Below are positions 43,790 to 52,319 of a stretch of 64,000 nt of DNA, piece by piece (within the stretch, counting starts at the first letter, position 1; each line of letters starts with the position of its first letter). This DNA is from Methylomonas sp. ZR1 (GTDB taxonomy: Bacteria > Pseudomonadota > Gammaproteobacteria > Methylococcales > Methylomonadaceae). Both the position numbers and the translations under genes were made by a program. Under the pieces are notes generated by a model. It made no database searches and was not told where the DNA came from. It was given only the letters and a program-made list of their open reading frames with translations. Location: NCBI RefSeq assembly GCF_013141865.1, contig NZ_RCST01000001.1:3844001-3908000 (forward strand). The letters are read 5' to 3'.

Positions 43790-45010
43790 ATGCCGAACTT
43801 GAAGGCTATATACTTGAGCGTTGCCGTGCTCACCAGTTTGGCGTCGTTTGGTTGTGGCGAGCAAAAACTTGTTACGGCGAAGCTGGCTTTAGATCAAAGT
43901 GTTCTCAGTCCTATCGACGCCAAAACGCTAGGTTTACAAAATTTGGTCAGTTTCGATGTGTATGTCGACAGGCAGACCGTGCATGCCGCCTTCGTCGCGA
44001 CACCAACCGGCAGTAAGCAACCTTATATAGGCTATCTGCATTCCGAAGATGGCGGCCTGCATTGGTCGCAGCCCAGCGCTTTGAGCGCGCAATTTAACCA
44101 GCCCGTTGAAGCGAAAATCGGCAACGATATACAAATTGCCGCAGCCGGCGACAAATTGTTGATCGTCTGGCAAACTACCGGCGAATTGCCCGGCATGGGG
44201 CCGTTATTCACGGTTTATTCGAATGATGCCGGCAAAACCTGGCAGCAAGGCGTCAAGCCGACCGGCAGCGATGCGGATCAGTCCCATCATGAATTGCTGG
44301 CAGATCAGGAAGGTCGTTTTCATGCTGTCTGGTTGGATGATAGGGACGAAAACGGTTATCAGGGGGTGCGGTATGCGCGCAGTAGCGATGTCGGTAAGAG
44401 TTGGGAATTGGCACAGACTATCGACGATTCCAGTTGCTCGTGCTGTTGGAACCGCATGATTCTGGGTGCAGACGGTAAATTGAATACGTTGTATCGGGAT
44501 ATGAAGCCGCGTGATATGGCGCTGGCACAAAGCTCCGATGGCTGCGCCAGTTGGCAACGCCTGAGTACGGTGGGCGAGTTCAACTGGATTTTCGACGGTT
44601 GTCCGCATAACGGTGGCGCCCTGGCGGTAGCCGGCGATGGTTCCTTGCATAGCCTGGTGTGGACCGGCGCGGACAATCAAGTTGGGCTTTATCATATGCA
44701 ATCCATCGACAGTGGTAAAAGCTGGACGCCACCGCAACGCTTAGGCGAGGCCGGCGCGTTTCATGCGGATATTGCTTTCGGCGCCGGGCGCCTGGTTGCG
44801 GTGTGGGATGCACTCGGTCCTGACGGTTCTAAAGTATTCGTCTCGGAATCCGTTGATAATGGCGGGCATTGGTCGACAAGCAAGCAGCTATCGTCGGCCA
44901 GTGGCTCGGCGACCTTCCCGCGCATCGTCGCTACCTCGACCGGTTTGCTGGCGATGTGGTTAGAGCAAACGCCCACCGGCAAGCAATGGTCGGCGGCGGT
45001 TTTACAATGA
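43790..45010 (+). CDS. Exported Asp-box (BNR/sialidase-like) beta-propeller protein
   Basis: The 406-residue protein has a hydrophobic leader ending SLASFGCGE. This may be a weak lipobox at Cys22. It carries six Asp-box motifs S-x-D-x-G-x-x-W (SEDGGLHW 85, SNDAGKTW 144, SSDVGKSW 198, SSDGCASW 248, SIDSGKSW, SVDNGGHW), which predict a six-bladed propeller. A CSCCW cluster (C216, 218, 219) with C252 and C271 is unusual for this fold. Sialidase activity is not implied. Followed directly by copC, a lipoprotein and a HupE-type permease, it may bind metal or act in metal uptake. Confidence 0.78.
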   Translation: MPNLKAIYLSVAVLTSLASFGCGEQKLVTAKLALDQSVLSPIDAKTLGLQNLVSFDVYVDRQTVHAAFVATPTGSKQPYIGYLHSEDGGLHWSQPSALSAQFNQPVEAKIGNDIQIAAAGDKLLIVWQTTGELPGMGPLFTVYSNDAGKTWQQGVKPTGSDADQSHHELLADQEGRFHAVWLDDRDENGYQGVRYARSSDVGKSWELAQTIDDSSCSCCWNRMILGADGKLNTLYRDMKPRDMALAQSSDGCASWQRLSTVGEFNWIFDGCPHNGGALAVAGDGSLHSLVWTGADNQVGLYHMQSIDSGKSWTPPQRLGEAGAFHADIAFGAGRLVAVWDALGPDGSKVFVSESVDNGGHWSTSKQLSSASGSATFPRIVATSTGLLAMWLEQTPTGKQWSAAVLQ

Positions 45011-45033
45011 TTTTTATACTTTAAGAGGTGGTC

Positions 45034-45411
45034 ATGCCCAAGTTAGACATAACAAAAATAATAAAACCCGGCTTGTTGGCGCTCGCGTTATTCAGCCCGG
45101 TCTCAGTATTTGCGCACGCGATTCTAGTGAAATCGCAACCCGCCAAGGACGAGACCGTCACCGAATCGCCCAAGCAAATCGATCTGTGGTTTAACGACGC
45201 AGTCCGCAGCGAATACAAAGCCCTGGCCGTCATCGACAGCACCGGCAAGCGGGTGGATAACCACGACGTCGCGCAAAGTCTGACCAATGGTGCCAATATC
45301 TACGCCACTGTGCCAACACTGGCGCCGGGCACCTACACTATTCGCTACCGCGTGGTTTCCGAGGACACTCACATAGTCACCGGTAAATTCGAATTTACCG
45401 TCAAACCCTAG
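45034..45411 (+). CDS. copC: CopC-type periplasmic copper-binding protein
   Basis: The 125-residue protein has a signal peptide cleaved after VFA, leaving the N-terminal His28 (HAILVKSQPAKDE) that forms part of the Cu(II) site in CopC. The second part is SEDTHIVTGKFEF with D111 and H113. There is no Met-rich Cu(I) loop, so it is the Cu(II)-only form. I chose ATG at 45034, with AGAGG just upstream, over a GTG two codons earlier. No copD gene is adjacent. The set continues with a lipoprotein and a HupE/UreJ permease. Confidence 0.9.
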   Translation: MPKLDITKIIKPGLLALALFSPVSVFAHAILVKSQPAKDETVTESPKQIDLWFNDAVRSEYKALAVIDSTGKRVDNHDVAQSLTNGANIYATVPTLAPGTYTIRYRVVSEDTHIVTGKFEFTVKP

Positions 45412-45438
45412 TCTGCATTCTTCCATCGGTTTATTTCT

Positions 45439-46107
45439 ATGAATATTCAGCGACTTCCCGTCTTTTTTATCGCCGGGCTCGTGGCCTGCGTGGTTTTACT
45501 CAGCGGTTGCGACAAACTTGGCTTCGGTACCAAACAATCTAATGCACTGGGCAATCGTCCGGATTTGGATTGCATCATCGCCAACGATTTTTACGCGGTG
45601 CACTTCAGCGCTTATCTGCAGCCGGATAAAAACGATAAAAATCCTGATCCTAAAGCGGCGTTCGTGCCGTTTTGCCAGAAAATCCCCAGAGCCGGCAAGA
45701 TGTTTTTCACCGCCGATTTGATCGACCGCGATATTCGTGCGACGCCGATTGGCATTAAATTGGTGGAAGTGGAAAAAACCGGCCAGAAAGCGCCGGATGA
45801 TGTGCGTGAAATTCGTACTGTCGCCGAAATCCCGTCCAAGCTGTATCCGAAAGGCGCGGTAGAAGCGCAAGCCGATGTGGATAAAACCGGCGATTATGTG
45901 CTGTATCTGTTGATCGGCGAAGCAATGGAAGACGATGATAAATTCCGCATTGCGCTGGAAGTGGGTGTCGATCCCAAGGGCGCCGATTTACCACTAGCGG
46001 CAATAGGTGGCGTGGTGGCCTTGGTGCTGCTGGTGCTGGGATTTTTGGTTTACCTGCACAAACGTAGAAAAGCCGCGCAAACCAATGGAAATGGGGAACA
46101 GCCCTAA
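45439..46107 (+). CDS. Lipoprotein with C-terminal membrane helix, unknown function
   Basis: The 222-residue protein has a clear lipobox LLSGC (Cys24), a periplasmic domain with two further Cys (LDCIIANDF, FVPFCQKI) and a C-terminal helix at about 184-208 (AAIGGVVALVLLVLGFLVYL) followed by HKRRK. I do not recognise the family. The middle is beta-rich (FFTADLIDRDIRATPIGIKL, GDYVLYLLIGEA). Its stop overlaps the start of the HupE-type gene by one base, so it is almost certainly a partner of that permease. Confidence 0.8.
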   Translation: MNIQRLPVFFIAGLVACVVLLSGCDKLGFGTKQSNALGNRPDLDCIIANDFYAVHFSAYLQPDKNDKNPDPKAAFVPFCQKIPRAGKMFFTADLIDRDIRATPIGIKLVEVEKTGQKAPDDVREIRTVAEIPSKLYPKGAVEAQADVDKTGDYVLYLLIGEAMEDDDKFRIALEVGVDPKGADLPLAAIGGVVALVLLVLGFLVYLHKRRKAAQTNGNGEQP

Positions 46108-47231
46108 TGACGAGCGGATGGAAAATGCTTAGGTTGTTTGCCCGCTGGCAATGCTTGCTGCTGGTTTGTTTGCTGCTGCCATCGGGCTGGGCAGCGGCGC
46201 ACGCCCCTGGCCTTAGCTCAATCGATGTGACTGTCAAATCCGACCAAGTTATCGTTAAATTGACCTTTGCCCTGCAAGACATCGAAGCCTTTGCGCCGAT
46301 GGATAGCGACCTGGATGCGGAAGTCAGCGCCGCGGAGCGCGAAGCCGCCAAGCCGGACATTGCCAAAATGCTGGCTGCGCAGTTGCGGGTCAATATTGAT
46401 GGCGCTGATGTGCAAGCCGTGGCCCCAGGGACTGTCGTTTACGATGAACAGAACAACGCCCATGTCGAATTTATTTTTCAATCTGTGCCGCACCAACAGT
46501 TACAGGTGCAATCCAAGTTATTGGCCTGGCTACCTGACGGGCATCAGCAGTATGTCACGGTGCGCGACGCCGCCGGTAAAACGCTAAGCGAGAAAATGCT
46601 AAGCAGGGCCGACGACCAGTTGCAATGGGCATTGTCTCCTGCCGATCAATCCGTGGCGCAAAACGATTCCCGATTTTCCGCGTTTGCCGATTTTTTGAAG
46701 CTGGGCATCGAGCACATCCTCACCGGTTACGACCACCTGTTATTCTTGTTTGCCTTGCTGGCAGTCACGCATAGTTTCTGGCCGGCGATCAAGATCGTCA
46801 CCTTCTTTACCATCGCCCATTCCATCACCTTGGCGTGTGCAGGGCTGAACATCATTGAGCTACCCAGCAGCTTCGTCGAACCTGTTATTGCGTTGACCAT
46901 TATTTATGTGGCCGTGGAAAACATTATGCGCGGCGACCACCCCAAGGGCCGGCAATGGCTGACCTTCGGCTTTGGCTTGATCCATGGCTTTGGCTTTGCC
47001 AGTGTGCTGCGGGAAATGAATATTTCCAGCGGCGACACCGGCATCTTGTTGCCCTTGCTGTCGTTTAACTTAGGCATAGAAACCGGCCAAATCGCGGTGG
47101 CGTCGGTGGTGTTGCCTATCATCTGGTGGCTAAACAACAAGCCTGCATTTGCCGAGAAATTCTTGAAAGGTTGTTCCGCCATGGTAGCCTTGATGGGGGC
47201 TTATTGGCTGTTGGAGCGGACGGTTTTGTAA
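46107..47231 (+). CDS. HupE/UreJ-type membrane protein with periplasmic domain
   Basis: The 374-residue protein has a signal peptide, an extracytoplasmic domain (about 30-190) starting HAPGLSSIDV, and a C-terminal HupE/UreJ-2 membrane domain of about six helices. The family motifs are GIEHILTGYDHLLFLFALL, FTIAHSITLA, EPVIALTIIYVAVEN and GLIHGFGFAS, with His residues placed for metal. HupE/UreJ proteins are Ni/Co permeases. The CopC neighbour makes copper an alternative here. Start and upstream stop overlap (TAATG). Confidence 0.88.
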   Translation: MTSGWKMLRLFARWQCLLLVCLLLPSGWAAAHAPGLSSIDVTVKSDQVIVKLTFALQDIEAFAPMDSDLDAEVSAAEREAAKPDIAKMLAAQLRVNIDGADVQAVAPGTVVYDEQNNAHVEFIFQSVPHQQLQVQSKLLAWLPDGHQQYVTVRDAAGKTLSEKMLSRADDQLQWALSPADQSVAQNDSRFSAFADFLKLGIEHILTGYDHLLFLFALLAVTHSFWPAIKIVTFFTIAHSITLACAGLNIIELPSSFVEPVIALTIIYVAVENIMRGDHPKGRQWLTFGFGLIHGFGFASVLREMNISSGDTGILLPLLSFNLGIETGQIAVASVVLPIIWWLNNKPAFAEKFLKGCSAMVALMGAYWLLERTVL

Positions 47232-47580
47232 ACCGCCCTTGAGGGGGGGGTGCCTAGCATCAGAAGAGGCAAACACCGAGTTGCCCCAGAATTTTAGCGA
47301 TTCCGGGACGTCTTGAATAGCCAAGACCATTGACGTCTGCAAAGACGCCTGCGCCCTCAACTGTGACAGCGCAGGCAACGGGTTTCGCATTGCGCTACCC
47401 ATCCTCGAAATTTGCCATCCCAGTCCCTTAGGCCGGGTAGCGCAACGCGAAATCCATCAATCAGGCCTTCGTTTTTCGTTAAATTGTAAACAATCCTGAT
47501 CTAAAGCTGTGTTTATTCGCTATTTGCAATAGAATACAAACCATCCCCTTTTCAACAGCTAGCTCTCCGGAGAATTTGAC
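47232..47580. other. Intergenic region before gltA with palindromes
   Basis: No gene is seen. It begins with a run of eight G. It holds a GCCTGCGC/GCGCAGGC hairpin near 47348-47378 and a pair of REP-like inverted repeats described separately. Confidence 0.5.
47380..47455. repeat. REP-like inverted repeat pair
   Basis: A 21-base arm at 47380-47400 (GGGTTTCGCATTGCGCTACC...) is the inverse of 47435-47455 with two mismatches, separated by 34 bases. It is of the common intergenic REP type. Confidence 0.6.
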
Positions 47581-48876
47581 ATGACTGATAAAAAAGTGAC
47601 GTTAAAACAGGATGACCAGGACCGCGTTATCGAATTACCGGTCACGCCAGGCACCATGGGCCCGTCCGTCATCGATATTCGTTCCTTGTATGCGCAGACC
47701 GGCCATTTTACTTACGATCCCGGTTTCACCTCCACCGCCAGCTGCACTTCAAAAATCACATTTATAGACGGCGACGCCGGCGTGCTGTTGTATCGGGGCT
47801 ACCCCATCGAACAACTGGCGGAAAAATGCGATTTTCTGGAAGTCTGTTATCTACTGCTGAACGGCGACCTGCCCAACGGCTCGGAAATGAAAGGCTTCGT
47901 CACCACCATCAGCCAGCATGTCATGGTACACGAACAGCTGATTAAATTTTACAGCGGATTCCGCCGCGACGCGCATCCGATGGCGGTATTGGTGGGTGTA
48001 GTCGGCGCGCTGTCGGCGTTTTATCACGAAGTAATGGACATCACCTGCAAGGAAGACCGCTATATTTCGGCCATCCGCCTGATCGCCAAAATGCCGACCA
48101 TGGTGGCGATGTGCTACAAATACAGCATCGGCATGCCGTTTATCTACCCCAAACGCAAGTTGGGCTACGCCGAAAACTTCATGCGCATGATGCACGGCGA
48201 CGCCGGCGAAGACTATCTGGCCAACCCGGTTTTGGTTAGAGCGCTGGATAGAATCCTGATCCTGCACGCCGATCACGAACAAAATGCTTCCACGTCCACC
48301 GTACGTCTGGCCGGCTCCAGCGGCGCAAACCCTTATGCTTGCGTGGCGGCCGGCATCGCCTGTCTGTGGGGCGCAGCACACGGCGGCGCTAACGAGGCGG
48401 TGTTGAACATGTTGGAAGAAATCGGCGACGTGTCGAAAATCGGCGAATATGTCGCCCGAGCCAAGGACAAAAACGATCCGTTCCGCCTGATGGGTTTTGG
48501 CCACCGGGTTTACAAAAACTACGACCCGCGCGCCAAACTGATGCGGCAAACCTGCCACGAAGTGCTGGACGAATTGAATCTGAACGACGACCGCCTGTTC
48601 AAACTGGCGATGGAACTGGAACGGATTGCGTTGGAAGACCCGTACTTCGTCGAGAAAAAACTCTACCCCAACGTGGACTTTTATTCCGGCATCGTTTTAA
48701 GAGCGCTGGGCATCCCCACCGAAATGTTCACTGCGATCTTCGCGCTGGCCCGTTCAGTGGGTTGGATAGCGCAATGGGACGAAATGATCTCCGACCCTGA
48801 ATTGAAAATCGGCCGGCCGCGGCAGTTATATAAAGGTGTGACGACTAGGGACGTGAAATCGATTTCTAATCGGTGA
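47581..48876 (+). CDS. gltA: Citrate synthase
   Basis: GltA condenses acetyl-CoA and oxaloacetate. The 431-residue type II enzyme shows [55 protein letters not shown] (active-site His), [27 protein letters not shown] (active-site His) and [12 protein letters not shown] (active-site Asp). CCGGAGAA precedes the start. Confidence 0.97.
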   Translation: MTDKKVTLKQDDQDRVIELPVTPGTMGPSVIDIRSLYAQTGHFTYDPGFTSTASCTSKITFIDGDAGVLLYRGYPIEQLAEKCDFLEVCYLLLNGDLPNGSEMKGFVTTISQHVMVHEQLIKFYSGFRRDAHPMAVLVGVVGALSAFYHEVMDITCKEDRYISAIRLIAKMPTMVAMCYKYSIGMPFIYPKRKLGYAENFMRMMHGDAGEDYLANPVLVRALDRILILHADHEQNASTSTVRLAGSSGANPYACVAAGIACLWGAAHGGANEAVLNMLEEIGDVSKIGEYVARAKDKNDPFRLMGFGHRVYKNYDPRAKLMRQTCHEVLDELNLNDDRLFKLAMELERIALEDPYFVEKKLYPNVDFYSGIVLRALGIPTEMFTAIFALARSVGWIAQWDEMISDPELKIGRPRQLYKGVTTRDVKSISNR

Positions 48877-48885
48877 TAAAACAAA

Positions 48886-49062
48886 TAGTTAAGTCCCCTA
48901 TCCTTCTGGACAACTGCACCTAACTTAAAGACGGGCAGCCCCTTCTCCCTCAGTACCCACTGGGCATAAAGGAGAAGGCTGGGATGAGGGGATCAATAAA
49001 GTTCTTTGCCTTATTTATTCTCCTCACCCCAACCCTCTCCAGCAGGAGAGGGGGCTTAACTA
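48886..49062. repeat. 177-bp palindromic MITE-like element with 24-bp terminal inverted repeats
   Basis: The left end TAGTTAAGTCCCCTATCCTT.. (48886-48909) is the inverse of 49039-49062 with three mismatches in 24. Inside are CCTTCTCC...GGAGAAGG around a TACCC-ACT-GGGCATAAAGGAG core (48954-48974) and a GGGATGAGG/CCTCACCCC pair. No coding potential is seen. Confidence 0.7.
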
Positions 49063-49138
49063 AACGGTATTAACTCTAGCTCTCTCCCTTAGTAAGGGGG
49101 ATTTTTTGGAGGTTATTTAGCGCATTGGTTGATGACCT

Positions 49139-49930
49139 TCAAGAAGTAACCGCCGAGCGCTTCAACACTCTAATCTGCAAAAAATCCCAGGCAAAACGTA
49201 GTAGAAACACCGGGTTGGTGGAAAAATAACGCTTAACCAGCCGCCTATCCTTAGCCATCCGATAGCACCATTCCAAACCGCTTTTCTGCATCCATAGCGG
49301 TGCCCGCTTGATGTGTCCCGAGTGAAAATCAAACGCCGCGCCAACGCCCAATTGCACCGGCACATGCACTCTATCCAGATGCGCCGCAATCCATTTTTCC
49401 TGTTTGGGCGCGCCTAAGCCGACCCAAAGAAAATCCGGCTTGGCGGCGTTGATCAAATCCACCAATTGTTGATCTTCCTCGTCAGACAAAGGCCGAAACA
49501 GCGGGGAATGCCAACCTACAAGCTCGGCTTGTGGATAGCGCTTGCGGATGTTGGTAACCAAGTCCGCCAAGACCTCATCTTTACCGCCTAGAAAAAAATG
49601 CCGCCAACCTAATTGCTGCCCATGATCCAGGCATTTCAACATCAAATCCGGACCGCAAACCCGCGTCTTAATCTCCGCTTGATGCACCAGTTTAGCAAAC
49701 CACACCAGGGGCAAGCCATCCTTGGTAGATAAGGTTTTGTTGGAAATATCGCGCAACTCTCTATCGGTTAGACAGGCCACCGTGGTATGCACATTGGCGA
49801 TACAGACCTGATGAGATTGACCAATACCAATCCACTCCTAAAATTGCTTTGACGTAAGCTCGTAATCCAGAATAGGGACGCGTATTCCGAAAATACCTAC
49901 TGACTTGATTGACTGCATTCCGTGCTCCAT
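49139..49930 (-). pseudogene. WecG/TagA/CpsF-type glycosyltransferase interrupted by an amber codon
   Basis: From the ATG at 49930 the frame reads MEHGMQSIKSVGIFGIRVPI and continues DYELTSKQF, then meets TAG (49838-49840). It then goes on in the same frame with EWIGIGQSHQVCIANVHTTV and a full GT26 domain: STKDGLPLVWF, RVCGPDLMLKCLD, WRHFFLGGKDEV, AKPDFLWVGLGAPKQEKWI and LGVGAAFDFHSG. The part before the TAG is the expected N-terminus of the family, so the stop is a nonsense mutation. A shorter product could start at GTG 49792 but would lack about 45 residues. Such enzymes transfer N-acetyl-mannosamine-type sugars to lipid-linked acceptors in polysaccharide synthesis. Confidence 0.8.
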
Positions 49931-50149
49931 CGGGCGGTTAATTGAAAATTGATGCTTTTAATTTTGTCACCCTAGCATCGCTATATTTGCCCCCGGAGTC
50001 AATTCAAAGCAGTCCAATTCGACTAAATCAAAGCGATACCAACAGGGCAACGCTGGGAGTAGTTGCCGAGAGGGTTGGGGTGAGAAGAAATAAACCGAGT
50101 GGATTGCTACGCTCACTCCCTATCCCCCGGGCAATGCTGTTAAGTCAAG

Positions 50150-50256
50150 GTGCTTCCCCCTTTGAAAAAGTACCCGCAGGGCATGAAGGGGATCGAGGGG
50201 GATTTATTCAGAAAATCTCCCCTGCCCCCTCTATTTCAAAGAGGGGAAATAACAAG
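50150..50256. repeat. Palindromic element with TACCC-GCA-GGGCATGAAGG core
   Basis: TTCCCCCTTTGAAA near the left end is mirrored by TTTCAAAGAGGGGAA near the right end, with one extra base. The core TACCCGCAGGGCATGAAGG lies at 50171-50189. The boundaries are approximate. Confidence 0.5.
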
Positions 50257-50288
50257 ACTAAAGCTTAACGACAGTCCCTCCGCATCCA

Positions 50289-50312
50289 CCCTCTCCTCCC
50301 ACGAGGAGAGGG
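50289..50312. repeat. GC-rich hairpin of REP type
   Basis: CCCTCTCCTC pairs with GAGGAGAGGG (10 bp, 4-base loop), followed on the plus strand by CCTTTT. It could also stop transcription. Confidence 0.5.
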
Positions 50313-50380
50313 CCTTTTAAAAGCCGCCTATTAGTTTGAGGAACGCTGCCATAGCTAAAGCGCTCCGAAAACCAACGCGG

Positions 50381-51001
50381 TCAGGGCGCACAATTAACCA
50401 CCAACTCATCACTATATTGACCAACCTCGGCGTCTTTTAAGATATAAACCGCTGTATAGCGGCGCAATTCCGGCTTGCCGGCAACCAGTAAAGGTCGGTT
50501 ATCGACATAAGGCGGTATCGTATCCCTTGCCAAAAATACAAACTCCGACTCACCCTCGCGCTGACAATAGATGTTGATACCGTCACTCTTAGATTTAACA
50601 AAATTCAGCACCACCACACCACCCGTCTGATCTACCCCGGTCAAGACCGGCTTGGCTTCGGAAAGCTTGGTCGTATCTTCCGAGCCGATGATACCGAGCA
50701 AATTACCCAAAGCATCGGAATAAGCCGGATGCGCCTTGATGCGTCTGACTAAGGCTCTCACTCGGCTTTCGATATTATTGCGACTGGCAGTTTTAGCCGC
50801 CGTGGCATGCCTTGCTGCCGCTGAAGCGGCATTTACTTCGCCAATCTTGGTATGTAATTCCTGATTATCGCTATCGACACTGGCAATATCCTCGGCGGAT
50901 AAACCAAATTCAGCCTGACGCGCGGCGAGATTGACCTTAAAACGATCATGCCAAATCAATAAATCGCTATCTGGATGTGGAAAGTAATCGGATTTAGCCA
51001 T
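50381..51001 (-). CDS. Conserved hypothetical protein with FnIII-like C-terminus
   Basis: The 206-residue soluble protein starts MAKSDYFPHPDSDLLIWHDRF. It has a helical, Ala-rich middle (AASAAARHATAAKTASRNN) and a beta-rich C-terminal half (GINIYCQREGESEFVFLARD, then RYTAVYILKDAEVGQYSDEL) that looks like a fibronectin type III-type domain. I remember similar proteins in diverse bacteria without assigned function. It has no signal peptide. It stands alone among repeats. Confidence 0.7.
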   Translation of the reverse strand: MAKSDYFPHPDSDLLIWHDRFKVNLAARQAEFGLSAEDIASVDSDNQELHTKIGEVNAASAAARHATAAKTASRNNIESRVRALVRRIKAHPAYSDALGNLLGIIGSEDTTKLSEAKPVLTGVDQTGGVVVLNFVKSKSDGINIYCQREGESEFVFLARDTIPPYVDNRPLLVAGKPELRRYTAVYILKDAEVGQYSDELVVNCAP

Positions 51002-51028
51002 TTTGAATTCTCCTTATTGTTACTAGCT

Positions 51029-51170
51029 GGAACCTCAAAAAAAATCTCCCTTCTCCCTCCGTACCCGCAGGGCATAAAGGAGTATGTTTTTATTATGCAT
51101 TTAAAATCAATCAGTTATATACTTTACCCAAGCCTTCTTCAGGAGGGAGAGAGGATTTATAGAGGTTTCC
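51029..51170. repeat. 142-bp MITE-like element
   Basis: GGAACCTCAAAAAAAATCTC... at the left end is mirrored by ...GAGGATTTATAGAGGTTTCC at the right end. CTTCTCCCTC is opposed by GAGGGAGAG. The core TACCC-GCA-GGGCATAAAGGAG lies at 51062-51082. Confidence 0.65.
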
Positions 51171-51311
51171 AAAATACAATACCGCACAGTTATCGGCGCG
51201 GCAGACTCCACCGTAGAACCAACCGCATTAGACGGCAAAACCCTAACGGCTTAATTAATTCTATATACATTTTAAGAAGCTCTACAAGCCGCTGGTGGTG
51301 CGGCTAAATGT

Positions 51312-51521
51312 CGCGTCCGCAACCACGACTAACTCATGGTTGCCGACAAACCAATTGGCGGCAACCACAGAAGGTTCATTGGCGCCCACAAAACTTCTGG
51401 TGGTACCCACAAAAGGCTAAGCGGCGCCGACAAAGTTCTTGGCGGTAACTCCAGACGCTTCATCGGTACCGACCAAGCGCCCGACGTTGCCAATCAAGGC
51501 CTGTAGCGTGCCTACGAGTTA
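51312..51521 (-). repeat. Degenerate 21-bp tandem repeat (heptapeptide periodicity)
   Basis: About ten units of 21 bases are recognisable. Read on the minus strand they give heptads LVGTLQA, LIGNVGR, LVGTDEA, SGVTAKN, FVGAA(stop)P, FVGTTRS, FVGANEP, SVVAANW, FVGNHEL and VVVADAT. The plus strand also shows heptads (GNHRRFI, GAHKTSG, GTHKRLS, GADKVLG, GNSRRFI). A stop codon sits on the better strand, so it is probably a decayed repeat protein gene or a noncoding tandem repeat. Confidence 0.6.
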
Positions 51522-51772
51522 TCTATGAATGCTCACACATCGTCCAGAACAGCCTATGAAGCAGGCTTAGGCACACCATTAAGATTTAATTAAAATAAAA
51601 AAATGGCTTGGTTATCAAGCCATTATGTTTTAGGCTGTACCTAGCCTCCAATATCATCCGCTTATAATTCGACACTCTTGGCCAGGCTGGAACAGTTAGC
51701 TTGATGCACGCATCAACAACGCCACTCTCGCCAAACCTGACGAATTTACTCATTGGTGGCACATAGCTACAG
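51522..51772. other. Intergenic stretch, nothing recognised
   Basis: It is AT-rich sequence without a supported gene, RNA or repeat, between the tandem repeat and the next MITE-like element. Confidence 0.4.
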
Positions 51773-51913
51773 GGAACCTTTAAAAATTAAAAAATCTCCT
51801 TCCCACTCCGGGAGAAGGTTGGGATGAGGGAATTAAATATGAAATATGTTCATCCCTCGCCCTCTCCTTTATGCCTTGCGGTTACGTAGGAAAAGGGATT
51901 TTTAGAGGCTGCC
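51773..51913. repeat. 141-bp MITE-like element
   Basis: GGAACCTTTAAAAATT... is opposed by GGATTTTTAGAGGCTGCC. Inside are GGGAGAAGGTTGGGATGAGGG and an inverted core CTCCTTTATGCCTTGCGGTT (51864-51883) that is a diverged copy of the TACCC-N3-GGGCATAAAGGAG motif. Confidence 0.55.
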
Positions 51914-52060
51914 GAATAAGCTTGGATGGGCACATAAAAAGCCATTGTCGACACATGCAATCGAGATAGGCTGTTACCAACACATTTCAACAGTATGTCA
52001 GAACCGCGCGCTTTAGTTCAGATGCTAGCCAAGCGCACCAATTTGGCTCGTCAATATTTA

Positions 52061-52270
52061 TTACACTCTGACTGAAGTTGAAAAAGCGGTATTCGTGAGG
52101 TTACGTATTTCGTTATTGAAAAGAGCTGCTAGTATTGATTCCGTGTTGGCGATGCAAGTTGAATGGACTAGCCCGCAGTTGACCCAATTCTGAAACAATT
52201 CCAAAGTATCTTCGTAACCAAGGACCGGAACACTACCCCTCAAATATTAACTGAATTAGCTGACTGTATT
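52061..52270 (-). pseudogene. N-terminal remnant of a second WecG-type gene
   Basis: The frame reads RGSVPVLGYEDTLELFQNWV, then GLVHSTCIANTESILAALF and NEIRNLTNTAFSTS, after which it stops. This lines up with the N-terminal 60 residues of the WecG-type pseudogene at 49.1-49.9 kb (RVPILDYE, GQSHQVCIAN, DRELRDISNKTLST). The DNA before it also matches (CACGGAATACAGTCA against CACGGAATGCAGTCA). The catalytic part is missing and the start region is frameshifted. Confidence 0.6.
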
Positions 52271-52319
52271 CCGTGGTCTGTCAGGCTATTGGAGCATGAG
52301 TTAATAAAAGGAGAAAACT

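Larger units (their letters stand above)
49931..50380. other. Gene-free region with REP/MITE-like sequence
   Basis: No real gene is seen. A 108-codon plus-strand frame at 49942-50268 runs through palindromic repeats (GAGAGGGTTGGGGTGAG, TACCCGCAGGGCATGAAGG and others) and has no family resemblance. Confidence 0.5.

Noticed and set aside
49942-50268. 108-codon plus-strand frame
   Set aside because: It runs through palindromic repeats and has no protein-like features.
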